Source: Stigmatella erecta
GTDB lineage: Bacteria > Myxococcota > Myxococcia > Myxococcales > Myxococcaceae
Direction: 5' to 3'
Length of the DNA stretch: 64,000 bases
NCBI RefSeq assembly: GCF_900111745.1
Contig: NZ_FOIJ01000008.1
Location: forward strand, 1-64,000
How positions within the stretch are numbered: the stretch's first letter is position 1; the number at the start of each line of letters is the position of its first letter. The position numbers were made by a program, and so were the translations under genes. Below are positions 27,657 through 37,210 of this stretch, in pieces. The notes under the pieces are model-generated. The model saw nothing but the letters and a program-made list of their open reading frames with translations. It was not told the origin of the DNA and did no database searches.

Positions 27657-27763
27657 GGTGGGCCTCGGAAGAGGTGCTGCGCGCGGAAGTGTACTGCAAC
27701 TGGTGTTCCCAAGTCCGGGGCTTCACTTTAAGTCCGTTTGAGCTCAGACTGTCCGCAACCCCA

Positions 27764-29029
27764 TCAGGCCGCTGGGGGGCGTTCGGTGACTTCGAACGTC
27801 ATCCCGGCCTTTCGCAGCCGCTCGATGAGCGTGGAGCCCATGCTGGAGGCGGGGGTGAGCACACCGCCCCCGGTAGCGGGCGTGTCGAAGGCCAGGCACA
27901 GGGCGGACTGGGAGAGCATCCGGGCCGTCGCCGCGTAGCCCGGGTCGCCCTGGGAGGCCACCTTGCCCTCCAGGCGGAGGGTGCCGCCCTTCGGGGAGGT
28001 GCCCTCGCCGCGCAGCCGCACCTCGAAGAAGCCATTGTCGCGCGCCTCGGCCGAGGGGCCCTCGCCCGGGCCCGGCAGGACGCGCTGCTCGAGCAGGCGC
28101 CGCACCGGCGTGATGCTCGCCGCCGCCATGAAGGCGCCCATTCCCGCCGTCATGCCCGCGGCGGTGAGCAGCCCCTTCACGCCGGGGGCGAAGCTGGAGG
28201 ACTCCGCGTAGAAGAAGTCCCGGCCCCAGGGGTAGCCGAGCAGGGCATTGGAGCGGCGGACCACGCGCGTGTTGACGGAGGCCATCAGGAAGGGGGCCGT
28301 CCACCGGCCCAGCTCCGCGCTGTAGCGAACGCCCATCTGGTCGCGCTCCTCGCGGGTGCCCCGCCGGGGCTCCGGGTCCAGCGCGTGGGGATTGCCCATC
28401 ACCCGGCGGACGGAGGGGTCCGCCGCCATCTCCTCCATCATCTGCATCATGCTCGCCAGGGTGCCCCCGCTGATGCCGCCGCGCATGCGCGTCATGTAGT
28501 AGTTCACGCGGTGGCAGTGCGTGCCGTGGCGCTCCTTCATGGCCTCCTGGAGCATCAGCACGCCCAGGTCCGAGGGGATGGAGTCGAAGCCACAGGTGTG
28601 GACGATGCGCGCGCCGCTCTTCTGGGCCTCCTCGTGGTGCGCGTCGATCATCCGGCGCATCCAGTGCACCTCGCCGGTCAAGTCACAGTAGTCCGTGCCG
28701 CTCCGGGCACAGGCCGCCACCAGCTCGTTGCCATGGCGGGCGTAGGGGCCCACGGTGGAGATGACCACGCGCGTGCGCGCCACCATCGCATCCAGCGAGG
28801 CGGCGTTCCGGGCGTCCGCGAGGACGATGGGCAGGTGGGCGCTGGCGGCGTTGAGGGCGCCCAGCGACGCGCGGATCTGCTCCAGCCGGGTGCGGTCCCG
28901 GCCCGCCAATGCCCAGGTGGCGCCGTGGGTGTCCTGGGTCTTGGAGAGGTACTCGGCGACGAGGCGGCCGGTGAACCCGGTGGCGCCCCAGAGGATGATG
29001 TCGAACTCGGTTTTCTCGGATTTGGGCAT
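27764..29029 (-). CDS. Saccharopine dehydrogenase-like / trans-acting enoyl reductase family protein
   Basis: The protein is 421 aa. The N-terminal Rossmann motif FDIILWGATGFTGRLVAEYL (9-28) binds NAD(P)H, followed by GRDRTRLEQI, then VVISTVGPYARHGNELVAAC, YCDLTGEVHWMRRMI and TCGFDSIPSDLGVLML. These match the family that includes the mycobacterial trans-acting enoyl reductase of phenolic lipid synthesis and human SCCPDH, rather than true lysine-pathway saccharopine dehydrogenase. It probably reduces a lipid or polyketide intermediate; the substrate is unknown. It is divergent from nudK across 136 bases. Confidence 0.85.
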   Translation of the reverse strand: MPKSEKTEFDIILWGATGFTGRLVAEYLSKTQDTHGATWALAGRDRTRLEQIRASLGALNAASAHLPIVLADARNAASLDAMVARTRVVISTVGPYARHGNELVAACARSGTDYCDLTGEVHWMRRMIDAHHEEAQKSGARIVHTCGFDSIPSDLGVLMLQEAMKERHGTHCHRVNYYMTRMRGGISGGTLASMMQMMEEMAADPSVRRVMGNPHALDPEPRRGTREERDQMGVRYSAELGRWTAPFLMASVNTRVVRRSNALLGYPWGRDFFYAESSSFAPGVKGLLTAAGMTAGMGAFMAAASITPVRRLLEQRVLPGPGEGPSAEARDNGFFEVRLRGEGTSPKGGTLRLEGKVASQGDPGYAATARMLSQSALCLAFDTPATGGGVLTPASSMGSTLIERLRKAGMTFEVTERPPAA

Positions 29030-29165
29030 GGCCAGGCCGCGATTTGCCCGGATGTGATTCTTGGGTCAATCATCATCGAATAGCTGCTATTCATTCCTGG
29101 CCATATGCGGCGCTGGGGCGCGGGGCGCATTCTTCCCGCCAGACGCAGGCTCCTGGAGACACGCC

Positions 29166-29756
29166 ATGGCTGAACCCGAGATTCGCATCCAATCCGTTCA
29201 GGTTCTCTCGGACGATTGGGCCATCCTGAAGAAGACCGTGCTCGACTACCGGCGCCGCGACGGGACGTGGCAGACCCTGGTGCGGCAGACGTATGACCGG
29301 GGCCATGGCGCCGCCGTCCTCCCGTATGACGCGCAGCGGGGCACGGTGCTGCTCATCCGCCAGTTCCGCTACCCGGCCTATGTGACGGGGCACCGCGAGC
29401 CGCTCATCGAGGCGTGCGCCGGGCTGCTCGACAAGGATGACCCGGAGACGTGCATCTGCCGGGAGGCCGAGGAGGAGACGGGCTATCGCATCCGCAACGC
29501 GCGCCGCGTCTTCGACGTCTTCATGAGCCCGGGCAGCGTGACGGAGCGCCTGGCGTTCTTCCTGGCGGATTACTCGCCGGCGGACCGGCTCCACACGGGC
29601 GGAGGGGATGCAGGGGAAGGGGAGGACATCGAGGTGCTCGAAATGCCCCTGGCGGAGGCCGTCGCGATGATTGGCCGGGGCGCCATCATCGATGGAAAGA
29701 CCATCATGCTCCTGCAGCACCTGGCGCTGGAGCGGCTCCAGACGCCGTCCCGATGA
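29166..29756 (+). CDS. nudK: NudK-type NUDIX hydrolase (GDP-mannose pyrophosphatase-like)
   Basis: The protein is 196 aa from ATG 29166, with CTGGAG 9 bases upstream. The Nudix box runs GLLDKDDPETCICREAEEET (GX5EX7REUXEE pattern) in the context LIEACAGLLD, and MSPGSVTERLAFFLADY follows, as in NudK of enterobacteria. NudK-type enzymes hydrolyse GDP-mannose and related sugar nucleotides or ADP-ribose. The stop overlaps the next gene's ATG (ATGA), so it is co-translated with a LysR regulator. The exact substrate cannot be told. Confidence 0.82.
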   Translation: MAEPEIRIQSVQVLSDDWAILKKTVLDYRRRDGTWQTLVRQTYDRGHGAAVLPYDAQRGTVLLIRQFRYPAYVTGHREPLIEACAGLLDKDDPETCICREAEEETGYRIRNARRVFDVFMSPGSVTERLAFFLADYSPADRLHTGGGDAGEGEDIEVLEMPLAEAVAMIGRGAIIDGKTIMLLQHLALERLQTPSR

Positions 29757-30703
29757 GCCAGCGCCTGTCCAACTGGGACGACCTGCGTGTCTTCCTGGCC
29801 GTGGCGGAGACCGGCTCGCTCAGCGCCGCGGCCCGGCAGCTCCAGATGAGCCAGCCCACGGTGGGGCGCAGGCTCCGCGCGCTGGAGCAGGACGCGGGCG
29901 TGCGCCTCTTCGACCGGGTGTCGAACCGGATGGAGTTGACCGAGGCGGGACGGGAGGTGCAGCGCGTGGCGGCGCCCATGCGCGGTACCGCCGATGCCGT
30001 CGAGCGGCGTCTGGGTGGACTCCTGGCTGGTGAGCAGGATCCGGTTCGCATCACCTCGACGGGCTCGGTGGCCTTCTTCCTGACGCAATTCCTGCCGGAG
30101 CTGATGACGAGGACCGGCGGCATTCCCATCGCCCTCTCGTCCACGAAGGAGCCGCTCAACCTGGCCCGCCGCGAGGCGGATGTGGCCATCCGCATGCGCC
30201 GGTTGCCCGTGGATGGTGACCTCGTCTCGCGCAAGCTCGCGACGCTGCGCTTCTCCATCTATGGGCCCGCGCAGGCCCCTTCCCACGCGTCCATCATCGG
30301 CCTGCCGAAGACGGAGCGGAGGCCCTCTCAGTCCGGGTTTCTCGATGACTGGGCGCAGGGGCGTCCGGTGCCCCTGCGGCTCTCGGACGTGTTCTTGCGC
30401 TACCACGCCGTGCGCTCCGGCCATGGCGTCTCGCTCTTGCCCTGCTGGCTGGGCGATGCGGACCCGGGGCTTGTCCGGTTGATGCCGCCGCCGCCGGAGC
30501 TGGCGGAGGACGTCTACTGCCTCTACCACGGCGACAACCGCGCCTTCGCGCCGGTGGTGAAGGTCTGCCAGGCGCTGGGAGACGTCTTCCGGGTGCACGC
30601 GGGGCTCCTGGCGGGCGAGAGGGGCGAGCCCCGGCGCCGGAAGCGCCGCGAAGGTCCGTCTTCCGCCACGAGACGGGGACGGCCGGGACGCGCCCTGACT
30701 TGA
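29753..30703 (+). CDS. LysR-family transcriptional regulator
   Basis: The protein is 316 aa from ATG 29753, which overlaps the nudK stop. The N-terminal winged helix is clear: NWDDLRVFLAVAETGSLSAA, RQLQMSQPTVGRRLRALEQD, then LFDR. The effector-binding domain follows but is short and diverged. The tail beyond residue 285 is basic and low-complexity (RRRKRREG). Coupling to nudK suggests autoregulation or control of this operon or the adjoining thiolase operon, which starts 51 bases downstream on the same strand. The inducer is unknown. Confidence 0.9.
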   Translation: MSQRLSNWDDLRVFLAVAETGSLSAAARQLQMSQPTVGRRLRALEQDAGVRLFDRVSNRMELTEAGREVQRVAAPMRGTADAVERRLGGLLAGEQDPVRITSTGSVAFFLTQFLPELMTRTGGIPIALSSTKEPLNLARREADVAIRMRRLPVDGDLVSRKLATLRFSIYGPAQAPSHASIIGLPKTERRPSQSGFLDDWAQGRPVPLRLSDVFLRYHAVRSGHGVSLLPCWLGDADPGLVRLMPPPPELAEDVYCLYHGDNRAFAPVVKVCQALGDVFRVHAGLLAGERGEPRRRKRREGPSSATRRGRPGRALT

Positions 30704-30725
30704 CTCCGCTGCGCCCGGCCGACAT

Positions 30726-30739
30726 ATTATGGCCATAAT
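30726..30739. promoter_or_regulatory. 14-bp perfect palindrome, probable TetR operator
   Basis: ATTATGGCCATAAT is a perfect palindrome lying 1 base before AAAGGAG (30741-30747), the ribosome-binding site of the thiolase gene. It is A/T-rich in GC-rich surroundings. The operon's second gene encodes a TetR repressor, whose dimers typically bind palindromes of this size in their own operon promoters. Occupancy would block transcription and would be relieved by ligand. Confidence 0.7.
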
Positions 30740-30754
30740 CAAAGGAGCCGCATC

Positions 30755-31990
30755 ATGGCAATCGGTTACGTCCTCGACGCCGTGCGCACCCCACGGGGCC
30801 GCGGTAAGGCGGGCAAGGGAGCGCTGTCCGGGATTCATCCCCAGGAGCTCTTCGCGCAGGTGTTGCAGGCCCTTCAGGCGAGGGACCGCTTCGATGCGCG
30901 GAGTGTGGATGACGTGATGGTGGGCATCGTGTCGCAGGTGGGGGAGCAGGGCGCCAACCTTGCCCGGAACGCCGTGCTGGCCGCGGGCTGGCCGCAGGAA
31001 GTGTCCGCGGTCTCCCTCAACCGCTTCTGTGGCTCGGGGCTGCAGGCGATTCACTTTGGCGCCATGGGGGTGGGCTCGGGGGCGATGGATCTCGCCGTCG
31101 CGGGAGGCGTCGAGAGCATGTCGCGCGTGCCCATGGGCGCGGATGGCGGAGGCCAGGATGGGGACAACACGCACCTCCGGGAGCGCATCTTCCAGGTGCC
31201 CCAGGGCATCAGCGCCGACCTCATCGCCACGCTCGAGGGTTTCTCTCGCGAGCAGCTGGACGCCGTGGCGCTCCGCTCGCAGCAGAACGCCGCCCGGGCC
31301 ATCGAAGAGGGCCGCTTCTCCCAGTCGCTCTTCGCCGTGAAGGACCCCTTCACCGGGGCCGTGGTGCTCGAACGCGATGAGTTCCCCCGGCCCGATACCA
31401 CCGCCGCGGGGCTGGCCGCCCTGAAGCCCGCGTTCACCGCGCTGGGGGAAACGGCCGTGGGACCCCAGGGGGAGACGCTGGATCAGCTCGCGCTCGCCGT
31501 ATACCCGCGCGCCAAGGCTATCCACCACCTGCACACCGCCGGCAATTCGAGTGGCATCGTCGATGGGGCCGCCGCCGTGGTGCTCGCCTCCGAGCGGTAC
31601 GTCCGCGAGAAGGGCCTCAGGCCCCGGGCCCGCATCCGGGCGATGGCCACCCTGGGCACCGAGCCCGTTCTGATGCTCACCGCCCCGGCGCCCGTGAGCG
31701 AGAAAGCCCTGCGCCTCGCGGGCATGAAGGCGCGGGACATCGACCTGTGGGAGATCAACGAGGCGTTCTCCGGCGTGGTGCTGCAGACCATCCGCGCGCT
31801 GGACATCGATCCGGACCGGGTGAACGTGAACGGTGGCTCCATCGCCCTGGGGCATCCGCTGGGCGCGACGGGCGCAATGCTGTTCGGCACGGCGCTCGAT
31901 GAGCTGGAGCGCACCGGCAAGCAGACCGCCCTCATCACCATGTGTATCGGGGGCGGCCAGGGCATCGCCACCATTCTGGAGCGGCTCTGA
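30755..31990 (+). CDS. Thiolase family acetyl-CoA acyltransferase
   Basis: The protein is 411 aa from ATG 30755 with AAAGGAG upstream. All thiolase residues are present: nucleophile C92 in [10 protein letters not shown], the asparagine-histidine region NEAFSG, catalytic His in GHPLGATGA, and second Cys in MCIGGGQG. Its sequence style ([36 protein letters not shown]) is close to degradative 3-ketoacyl-CoA or steroid-type thiolases. It cleaves 3-ketoacyl-CoA with CoA or condenses two acyl-CoAs. The TetR gene follows after 2 bases, and a palindromic operator precedes it, so expression is probably ligand-induced by an acyl compound. Confidence 0.92.
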   Translation: MAIGYVLDAVRTPRGRGKAGKGALSGIHPQELFAQVLQALQARDRFDARSVDDVMVGIVSQVGEQGANLARNAVLAAGWPQEVSAVSLNRFCGSGLQAIHFGAMGVGSGAMDLAVAGGVESMSRVPMGADGGGQDGDNTHLRERIFQVPQGISADLIATLEGFSREQLDAVALRSQQNAARAIEEGRFSQSLFAVKDPFTGAVVLERDEFPRPDTTAAGLAALKPAFTALGETAVGPQGETLDQLALAVYPRAKAIHHLHTAGNSSGIVDGAAAVVLASERYVREKGLRPRARIRAMATLGTEPVLMLTAPAPVSEKALRLAGMKARDIDLWEINEAFSGVVLQTIRALDIDPDRVNVNGGSIALGHPLGATGAMLFGTALDELERTGKQTALITMCIGGGQGIATILERL

Positions 31991-31992
31991 GC

Positions 31993-32571
31993 ATGAACCA
32001 GAAGACGGAGCAGAAGCTGAAGTCCCGGGAAGCCATTCTTGCCTCCGCCGCGGCGCTCCTGCGCGAGCGGGGCATCCGGGCCAGCTCGGTGAGCGACGTC
32101 ATGAAGGGCGCGGGGCTCACGGTGGGCGGCTTCTACAACCACTTCGACTCGAAGGAGGACCTCTTCGCCGCCACCATTCGCAGCTCGGCGAGCATCATGT
32201 GGCACAAGCTGCTCGCGACCGCCAAGGGGGAGTCGCCCCGGGAGCGGGTGATGAGCGTGCTGGGCCGCTACCTCTCGCGCACCCACCGGGACAACGCGGA
32301 GCCGGGGTGTCTGCTGCCCAACACCGTGCCCGAGGCTTCCCGGGAAGGGGAGCCGTACCTGAGCGCCCTGGAGGGCGAGCTGGCCGGGTTCGTGAAGTCG
32401 TTGAGCGAGCTGCTCAGCGAGGGGAGCGGGCGCAGGGAGAAAGCGGTCGGGCTGATTGCGCTGATGTACGGCGCGCTCTCGCTGGCCCGGGCCGTCCGGG
32501 GCACGCCGCTCAGCGACGAGTTCCTGCTGGCGGCGAAGAAGCTCGCCGAGAGATCGCTCGCCGAGGATTGA
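31993..32571 (+). CDS. TetR/AcrR-family transcriptional repressor
   Basis: The protein is 192 aa from ATG 31993. The N-terminal helix-turn-helix has the standard pattern [39 protein letters not shown], then [11 protein letters not shown]. The C-terminal ligand domain contains [10 protein letters not shown], typical of the AcrR-like subgroup near fatty-acid genes. It starts 2 bases after the thiolase gene and is translated with it. It likely binds the palindrome at 30726-30739 and represses its own operon. Confidence 0.93.
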   Translation: MNQKTEQKLKSREAILASAAALLRERGIRASSVSDVMKGAGLTVGGFYNHFDSKEDLFAATIRSSASIMWHKLLATAKGESPRERVMSVLGRYLSRTHRDNAEPGCLLPNTVPEASREGEPYLSALEGELAGFVKSLSELLSEGSGRREKAVGLIALMYGALSLARAVRGTPLSDEFLLAAKKLAERSLAED

Positions 32572-32597
32572 GCTTCGGGGTGGAACGTCTAAGGTCT

Positions 32598-32626
32598 CCC
32601 ACTCCTGGCAACATTCGAGGAGTGGG
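32598..32626 (+). promoter_or_regulatory. Hairpin masking the ribosome-binding site of the first SPFH gene
   Basis: CCCACTCCT (32598-32606) and AGGAGTGGG (32618-32626) form a perfect 9-bp stem with an 11-base loop. The 3' arm contains the Shine-Dalgarno AGGAG and ends 2 bases before the ATG at 32629. In the transcript the site would be paired and translation reduced until the stem opens. The same inverted repeat could be a protein operator in DNA. Confidence 0.55.
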
Positions 32627-32628
32627 TG

Positions 32629-33657
32629 ATGGGAATCTTTCAAGCCTTGGGGCTGGAGCTCGCGGGTCTGAGCGCCGGTCTTTTCGCCGGCGCATTGGCC
32701 TGGTTCGCGGTGCGGTGTGTCCTCACCGGTTTCTTCAGCGTGGACCAGAGCGAGCGGGCGGTGAAGGTCCGGTTCGGCCGCGCCGTGCGCCTGGCCGGTG
32801 AGCCCACGACGAGGACCGGGCCCGTCAGCGAGGGGTTGGCCCGCGCGGACGAGGACCGCTATGTCTACCCGCAGGTGGAGGTGATTCCGCCCGGGGGCCC
32901 GTACTTCAAGTGGCCCTGGGAGCGGGTGGTGAAGGTCTCGGTGGCCACCCAGACGCTCAACATGGCCTATGACCCCGAGTCCTCCGAGGCCAACGAGGGC
33001 GGCACGGTGCTGGAGGCGGTGACGAAGGACCAGCTCAACACCGGGCTCTCCGGGCAGATCCGCTACCGCGTCTCGGAGCAGAACCTCTACGCCTACCTGT
33101 TCGCCGTGAAGAACCCCATCGCGCACGTGATGGGCTACTTCATCTCCATCTTGCGCGAGCGCATCGCCAGCTTCGAGGCTCCCCCCCCGGTGGCCGAGGA
33201 GGGCACGGTGCAGGCGGTCGAGGCGACGGCCGTGTCCGGCGTCTCCATCAATGACTTGCGCAAGAACATGCGCGACCTCAACGAGCACATGCTCCGGGAG
33301 AGCCGGGGCAGCCTGTCGCGCTACGGCATCGTGCTGGATGCCTCGCTCATCACCGGCATTGATCCGCCCCCGGAGGTGGACTCCGCCCTCGCGGCCATCA
33401 ACACCGCGCACAACCACGTCTCCTCCGACATCAGCTTGGCGCAGGCCGCGGCGGACCAGAAGATCGTCCAGTCGCACCGGGCGGTGGAGCTGGAGACCCT
33501 GAAGGCCCAGGCGGAGGTGGAGCCCCTGGTGGCCATGTCCGCCCAGCTCTCCCTGCTCAAGCAGAGCGGCCCCGGAGCCCTGGAGGCCTACCTGCGCAAC
33601 ATCCGCCTCGGCCTCTTCTCCAAGGCCAGCCAGGTGGTGATGGGGGTGAAGCCATGA
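32629..33657 (+). CDS. SPFH/band-7 domain membrane protein, first of a pair
   Basis: The protein is 342 aa from ATG 32629; the GTG one codon before is less likely. A membrane segment lies at about 10-33 ([21 protein letters not shown]), followed by the SPFH domain ([41 protein letters not shown]). A later helical region ([34 protein letters not shown]) resembles the flotillin/HflK coiled part. Such proteins form large ring or cage assemblies in membranes and modulate proteases or lipid domains. It overlaps the second SPFH gene (ATGA), like hflK-hflC. No protease gene is adjacent. Confidence 0.82.
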   Translation: MGIFQALGLELAGLSAGLFAGALAWFAVRCVLTGFFSVDQSERAVKVRFGRAVRLAGEPTTRTGPVSEGLARADEDRYVYPQVEVIPPGGPYFKWPWERVVKVSVATQTLNMAYDPESSEANEGGTVLEAVTKDQLNTGLSGQIRYRVSEQNLYAYLFAVKNPIAHVMGYFISILRERIASFEAPPPVAEEGTVQAVEATAVSGVSINDLRKNMRDLNEHMLRESRGSLSRYGIVLDASLITGIDPPPEVDSALAAINTAHNHVSSDISLAQAAADQKIVQSHRAVELETLKAQAEVEPLVAMSAQLSLLKQSGPGALEAYLRNIRLGLFSKASQVVMGVKP

Positions 33658-34556
33658 GCGGCTTCGCCGTGGGCGTGGTCCTGGGGTTCCTGGCGATGCT
33701 GATGGGCGTCCCCGTGCTGCTGGGGATCTGCCGGATGCTGGGGCTCTACACGACCGTGGAGGAGCGCACCTGCCGGGTCTATGTGCTGCTGGGCCAGGTG
33801 GTGGCGGTGCTGGATGAGCCCGGCCTGCACTTCCTGTTGCCCCGGCTCGGGTGGAAGGCGCTGCTGGTGAACTGGTTCGGGCGCTGCCAGGTGATTGATC
33901 TGCGCATGGACCAGCAGTACCTGCGCAGCCAGCCGGTGAACTCCGAGGAGGGCGCGCCCATGGGGATCGGCATCTGGTACGAGATGTCCATCTCGGATCC
34001 CCTCAAGTACCTGTTCGAGAACGCGGACCCCCGGGGTTCGCTGGCCTCCAACGTGAGCAACGCCACGGTGCGCTGCCTGTCCAACATGAAGCTCGCCCGG
34101 ATGATGGAGAACCGGCACGAGATGAGCCGCACGGTGCGCGCCGAGGTCTCCCCCATGTCGCATGCCTATGGCTACCAGCTGGGCTCGGTCTACATCCGCA
34201 AGGTGCACTTCCGCGATCAGGGGATGATTCACCAGATCGAAGAGAAGGTCGTGAACCGGCTGCGGCAGGTGACGTCGGCCATCCGTCAGGATGGCGCCAA
34301 CCAGGTGAGCATCCTCACGAGTTCCGCCGACCGGCAGGCCGCCATCGAGTTCGCCAAGGCGGCGGCCCTGCGCCCGCGCATCGTGGGCGAGGCCCTGCAG
34401 CGCATCTCCCATGATCCGGAGGTCGCCTCGGCGATGTTCGAGATCCTGGAGCTGCAGCGGCTCCAGGAGGGCTCCGCGAAGCTGATCCTCATTCCGGAGA
34501 ACCAGAAGGAGGGGCTGCTCGCGCAGATGCTGGTGGCGTCCCCGGTGGGGCGCTGA
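33654..34556 (+). CDS. SPFH/band-7 domain membrane protein, second of a pair
   Basis: The protein is 300 aa and its start overlaps the preceding stop by 4 bases. It has an N-terminal membrane segment ([20 protein letters not shown]) and the SPFH core ([40 protein letters not shown]). A C-terminal helical part follows ([20 protein letters not shown]). The pairing of two unequal SPFH proteins is like HflK-HflC, suggesting a hetero-oligomeric membrane complex. It ends 1 base before the convergent SDR gene's stop, so transcripts collide here. Confidence 0.82.
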   Translation: MSGFAVGVVLGFLAMLMGVPVLLGICRMLGLYTTVEERTCRVYVLLGQVVAVLDEPGLHFLLPRLGWKALLVNWFGRCQVIDLRMDQQYLRSQPVNSEEGAPMGIGIWYEMSISDPLKYLFENADPRGSLASNVSNATVRCLSNMKLARMMENRHEMSRTVRAEVSPMSHAYGYQLGSVYIRKVHFRDQGMIHQIEEKVVNRLRQVTSAIRQDGANQVSILTSSADRQAAIEFAKAAALRPRIVGEALQRISHDPEVASAMFEILELQRLQEGSAKLILIPENQKEGLLAQMLVASPVGR

Positions 34557-35324
34557 TCAGAAGGCGCGGCCCTGGCCTCCATCGATGGGCAGGGTGGCTC
34601 CGGTCACCCAGCGCGCGCGCTCCGAGCACAGGAAGGTGACGACATCCGCCACCTCCTCGGGGGTTCCGAAGCGGCCCCAGGGCATCTCTTCCCGGAGCAG
34701 CTTCTCCACCTTCTCGGGCTGGGCCTTCTGGCGCCGGTCCCAGCTGCCCCCCGGAAAAAGGATGGAGCCCGGGGCCACGCCGTTCACGCGGATGCGGTAG
34801 CGCGCCAGGTCGATGGCCATCTCCTTGGTCAGGGCGGTGAGCCCCGCCTTGGCGGCGGTGTAGGGCGCGCTGGTGGCGTACTCCCGGCCGTAGATGGAGT
34901 TGATGTGCACGATGCAGCCGCCGCGCTCGCGCATGGTCTCCACGGCGCGCTGGCTGCACCACACGGCGGCCAGGAGGTTGCGGTCCAGCACGTCCGTCCA
35001 CTGGGCCGCGGTGGCGTGCTCGAAGGAGCCCGCGCCGCCGCTGCCCCCCACGTTGTTGACGAGGATGTCCACGGTGCCGAACGCGTGGACCGTGGCCTCC
35101 ACCGCGGCCCGGGCCCCCTCGGGCGTGGCCACATCTCCCACGGCGGTGGTGACCTGGACGCCTGAAGCCCGGAGCTCCGCGGCCGTCTGTTCCAGGGGCT
35201 CCGCGTTCCGGGCGCTCAGGCACAGGCGTGCCCCCTCCCGTGCCAGCGCGAACGCGATGGCGCGCCCAATGCCTCGGCTGCTGCCGGTAACGAGTGCCGC
35301 CTTGCCCGTGAGTTCCAGGTTCAT
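34557..35324 (-). CDS. Short-chain dehydrogenase/reductase (SDR)
   Basis: The protein is 255 aa, a classical SDR. It has the coenzyme motif TGSSRGIG near 14-21, the structural NNVGG near 90, catalytic Ser in INSIYGRE, and the YTAAK Tyr-Lys pair near 154-158. The C-terminal PIDGGQG is standard. It reduces or oxidises a hydroxyl or keto group with NAD(P)(H); the substrate is unknown. It is divergent from the DUF885 gene with only 32 bases between starts, so their promoters overlap. Confidence 0.92.
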   Translation of the reverse strand: MNLELTGKAALVTGSSRGIGRAIAFALAREGARLCLSARNAEPLEQTAAELRASGVQVTTAVGDVATPEGARAAVEATVHAFGTVDILVNNVGGSGGAGSFEHATAAQWTDVLDRNLLAAVWCSQRAVETMRERGGCIVHINSIYGREYATSAPYTAAKAGLTALTKEMAIDLARYRIRVNGVAPGSILFPGGSWDRRQKAQPEKVEKLLREEMPWGRFGTPEEVADVVTFLCSERARWVTGATLPIDGGQGRAF

Positions 35325-35356
35325 GCCGGGGGTTTTACCTGAAAGACTCGGCGCCC

Positions 35357-37147
35357 ATGAACGCCCGGCTCACGTTGGTGGTGGTGGGGTGGCTGGCTTC
35401 GGCCTGTGCCCCTTCTTCCGCAGTCCGTCCGTCCTCCGCTGAGAGCTCGAGCCCCGAGGATGCGCGCTTCACCGCCCTCCTGGCGGAGGAGTGGGAGAAG
35501 AACCTGCGCGAGTACCCCACGCTCGCCACGTTCGTGGGGGATCCCCGCTACAACGGCCTGCTGACGGACGAGTCCTTCGAGGCCATCGCCCGCCGCAAGC
35601 AGGAGCAGCGGGAGCTGTTCGAGCGGGTGAAGGGAATTGACCGCTCGCGCCTGTCGCCCGTACAGCGCCTCAACTACGAGCTCTTCCGCCGGGATGTGGA
35701 GAGCGGCCTCGAAGGCCAGCGCTTTCCCGAGGAGTACCTGCAGATCAGCCAGCTTGGCGGCGTCCACGCCCAGATGGCGGAGCTGGCGCAGGGCGCGCCC
35801 AAGCGCACGGTGAAGGACTTCCAGGACTTCGTGAAGCGCCTGCGCGCGGTGCCCGGGATGGTGGATCAGTCCCTCGCGCTGATGCGCAAGGGGCTGGAGA
35901 GCGGGGTGACGCCCCCGAAGGTGACGCTGCGCGATGTGGCGAGCCTCATTCGCAACCAGATCGTCGAGGCCCCCGAGCAGAGCCCCATCTACCGGGCCCT
36001 CTTCGAGGGCTTTCCGCCGTCCTTGAAGGCGGATGAGGCCTCGCTGCGCGCCGAGGTGGCCACGGCCCTGCGCGAGGCGGTGGTGCCCGCCTACCGGAAG
36101 CTGCTTGTCTTCTTCGAGACCGAGTACGCCCCGAGGGCGCGGGAGTCGATCGCCATGTCCGCGCTGCCGGACGGGGCCGCCTGGTACGCCTACCGGGTGA
36201 AGGAGCTGACCACCACGGACCTGACGCCCGAGGCGATTCACCAGCTGGGCCTGGCCGAGGTGAAGCGCATCCGCGCGGAGATGGAGAAGGTGAAGGCCGA
36301 AGCGGGCTTCCAGGGCTCCCTGGCGCAGTTTTCCCAATTCCTGCTCAAGGACCCGCGCTTCACCTTCCGCTCCAAGGAGGAGCTGTTGATGACGTACCGG
36401 GACCTGACCAAGCGCCTGGATCCCGAGCTCCCCAAGCTGTTCCGTGTCCTGCCGCGCCTGCCCTACGGCGTGCTGCCCATTCCCGAGTACTCGGAGAAGA
36501 CGGTGTCCGCCGGCTACTACATGCCGGGCTCGCTGGAGGCGGGCCGTGCCGGGTACTTTTTCGTCAACACCTATGACTTGCCCTCCCGGTCCACGTGGAT
36601 GGTGGACGCGCTGGTGCTGCACGAGACCGTGCCGGGGCATCACTTCCAGATTGCCCTCGCGCAGGAGCAGGGCGGGGTGCCCGCCTTCCGCCGCCACGGC
36701 TACTACGGGGCGTTCATCGAGGGCTGGGGCCTCTATGCCGAGTCGCTCGGTGCCGAGCTGGGCGCCTACCGGGACCCCTATGCGAAGTTCGGCCGGCTGG
36801 CCTCGGAGATGCTGCGCTCCATCCGGCTGGTGGTGGACACGGGGATTCACTCCCAGGGCTGGAGCCGCGAGCAGGCCCTCGCGTTCTTCCGGGAGCACTC
36901 GGGCGAGCCCGAGCACGATCTCACCGTCGAGGTGGACCGCTACATCGTCAATCCCGGCCAGGCCCTTTGCTACAAGCTGGGCGAGCTGAAGATCCAGGAA
37001 CTGCGCGCCTTCGCCACCCGCGAGCTGGGCGCCCGCTTCGATGTGCGCGCCTTCCACGAGGTGGTGCTGCGCGCAGGCGCGCTGCCCTTGCCCGTGCTGG
37101 AGCAGCAGGTGAAGGCGTGGGTAGCCCAGGGGGCTCTCACACCCTGA
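35357..37147 (+). CDS. DUF885 family lipoprotein, probable zinc metallopeptidase
   Basis: The protein is 596 aa. The signal MNARLTLVVVGWLASAC ends in a lipobox cysteine (residue 17), so it is a membrane-anchored lipoprotein. DUF885 features run throughout: EYPTLATFVGDPRYNGLL, and the motif VLHETVPGHHFQIALAQEQG with H422, E423 and H428/H429 as likely zinc ligands and base. FIEGWGLYAESLGAELG and VNPGQALCYKLGELKI follow. The family is distantly related to M3/M32-type peptidases and may degrade peptides. It shares a short divergent promoter region with the SDR gene. Confidence 0.88.
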   Translation: MNARLTLVVVGWLASACAPSSAVRPSSAESSSPEDARFTALLAEEWEKNLREYPTLATFVGDPRYNGLLTDESFEAIARRKQEQRELFERVKGIDRSRLSPVQRLNYELFRRDVESGLEGQRFPEEYLQISQLGGVHAQMAELAQGAPKRTVKDFQDFVKRLRAVPGMVDQSLALMRKGLESGVTPPKVTLRDVASLIRNQIVEAPEQSPIYRALFEGFPPSLKADEASLRAEVATALREAVVPAYRKLLVFFETEYAPRARESIAMSALPDGAAWYAYRVKELTTTDLTPEAIHQLGLAEVKRIRAEMEKVKAEAGFQGSLAQFSQFLLKDPRFTFRSKEELLMTYRDLTKRLDPELPKLFRVLPRLPYGVLPIPEYSEKTVSAGYYMPGSLEAGRAGYFFVNTYDLPSRSTWMVDALVLHETVPGHHFQIALAQEQGGVPAFRRHGYYGAFIEGWGLYAESLGAELGAYRDPYAKFGRLASEMLRSIRLVVDTGIHSQGWSREQALAFFREHSGEPEHDLTVEVDRYIVNPGQALCYKLGELKIQELRAFATRELGARFDVRAFHEVVLRAGALPLPVLEQQVKAWVAQGALTP

Positions 37148-37163
37148 AATTCCGGTAATTTCA
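37145..37163 (+). terminator. Small A/T-rich hairpin at the end of the DUF885 gene
   Basis: TGAAATT (37145-37151) and AATTTCA (37157-37163) form a perfect 7-bp stem with loop CCGGT. It starts at the stop codon itself and is followed by CTTTTCT. The position and T-rich tail suggest a weak terminator, but it could equally belong to the promoter region of the kinase gene that starts 47 bases further on. Confidence 0.35.
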
Positions 37164-37210
37164 CTTTTCTGTTGTCCTTTGCGCGTCCAGAGGGCATAGA
37201 AAAATCCAAT

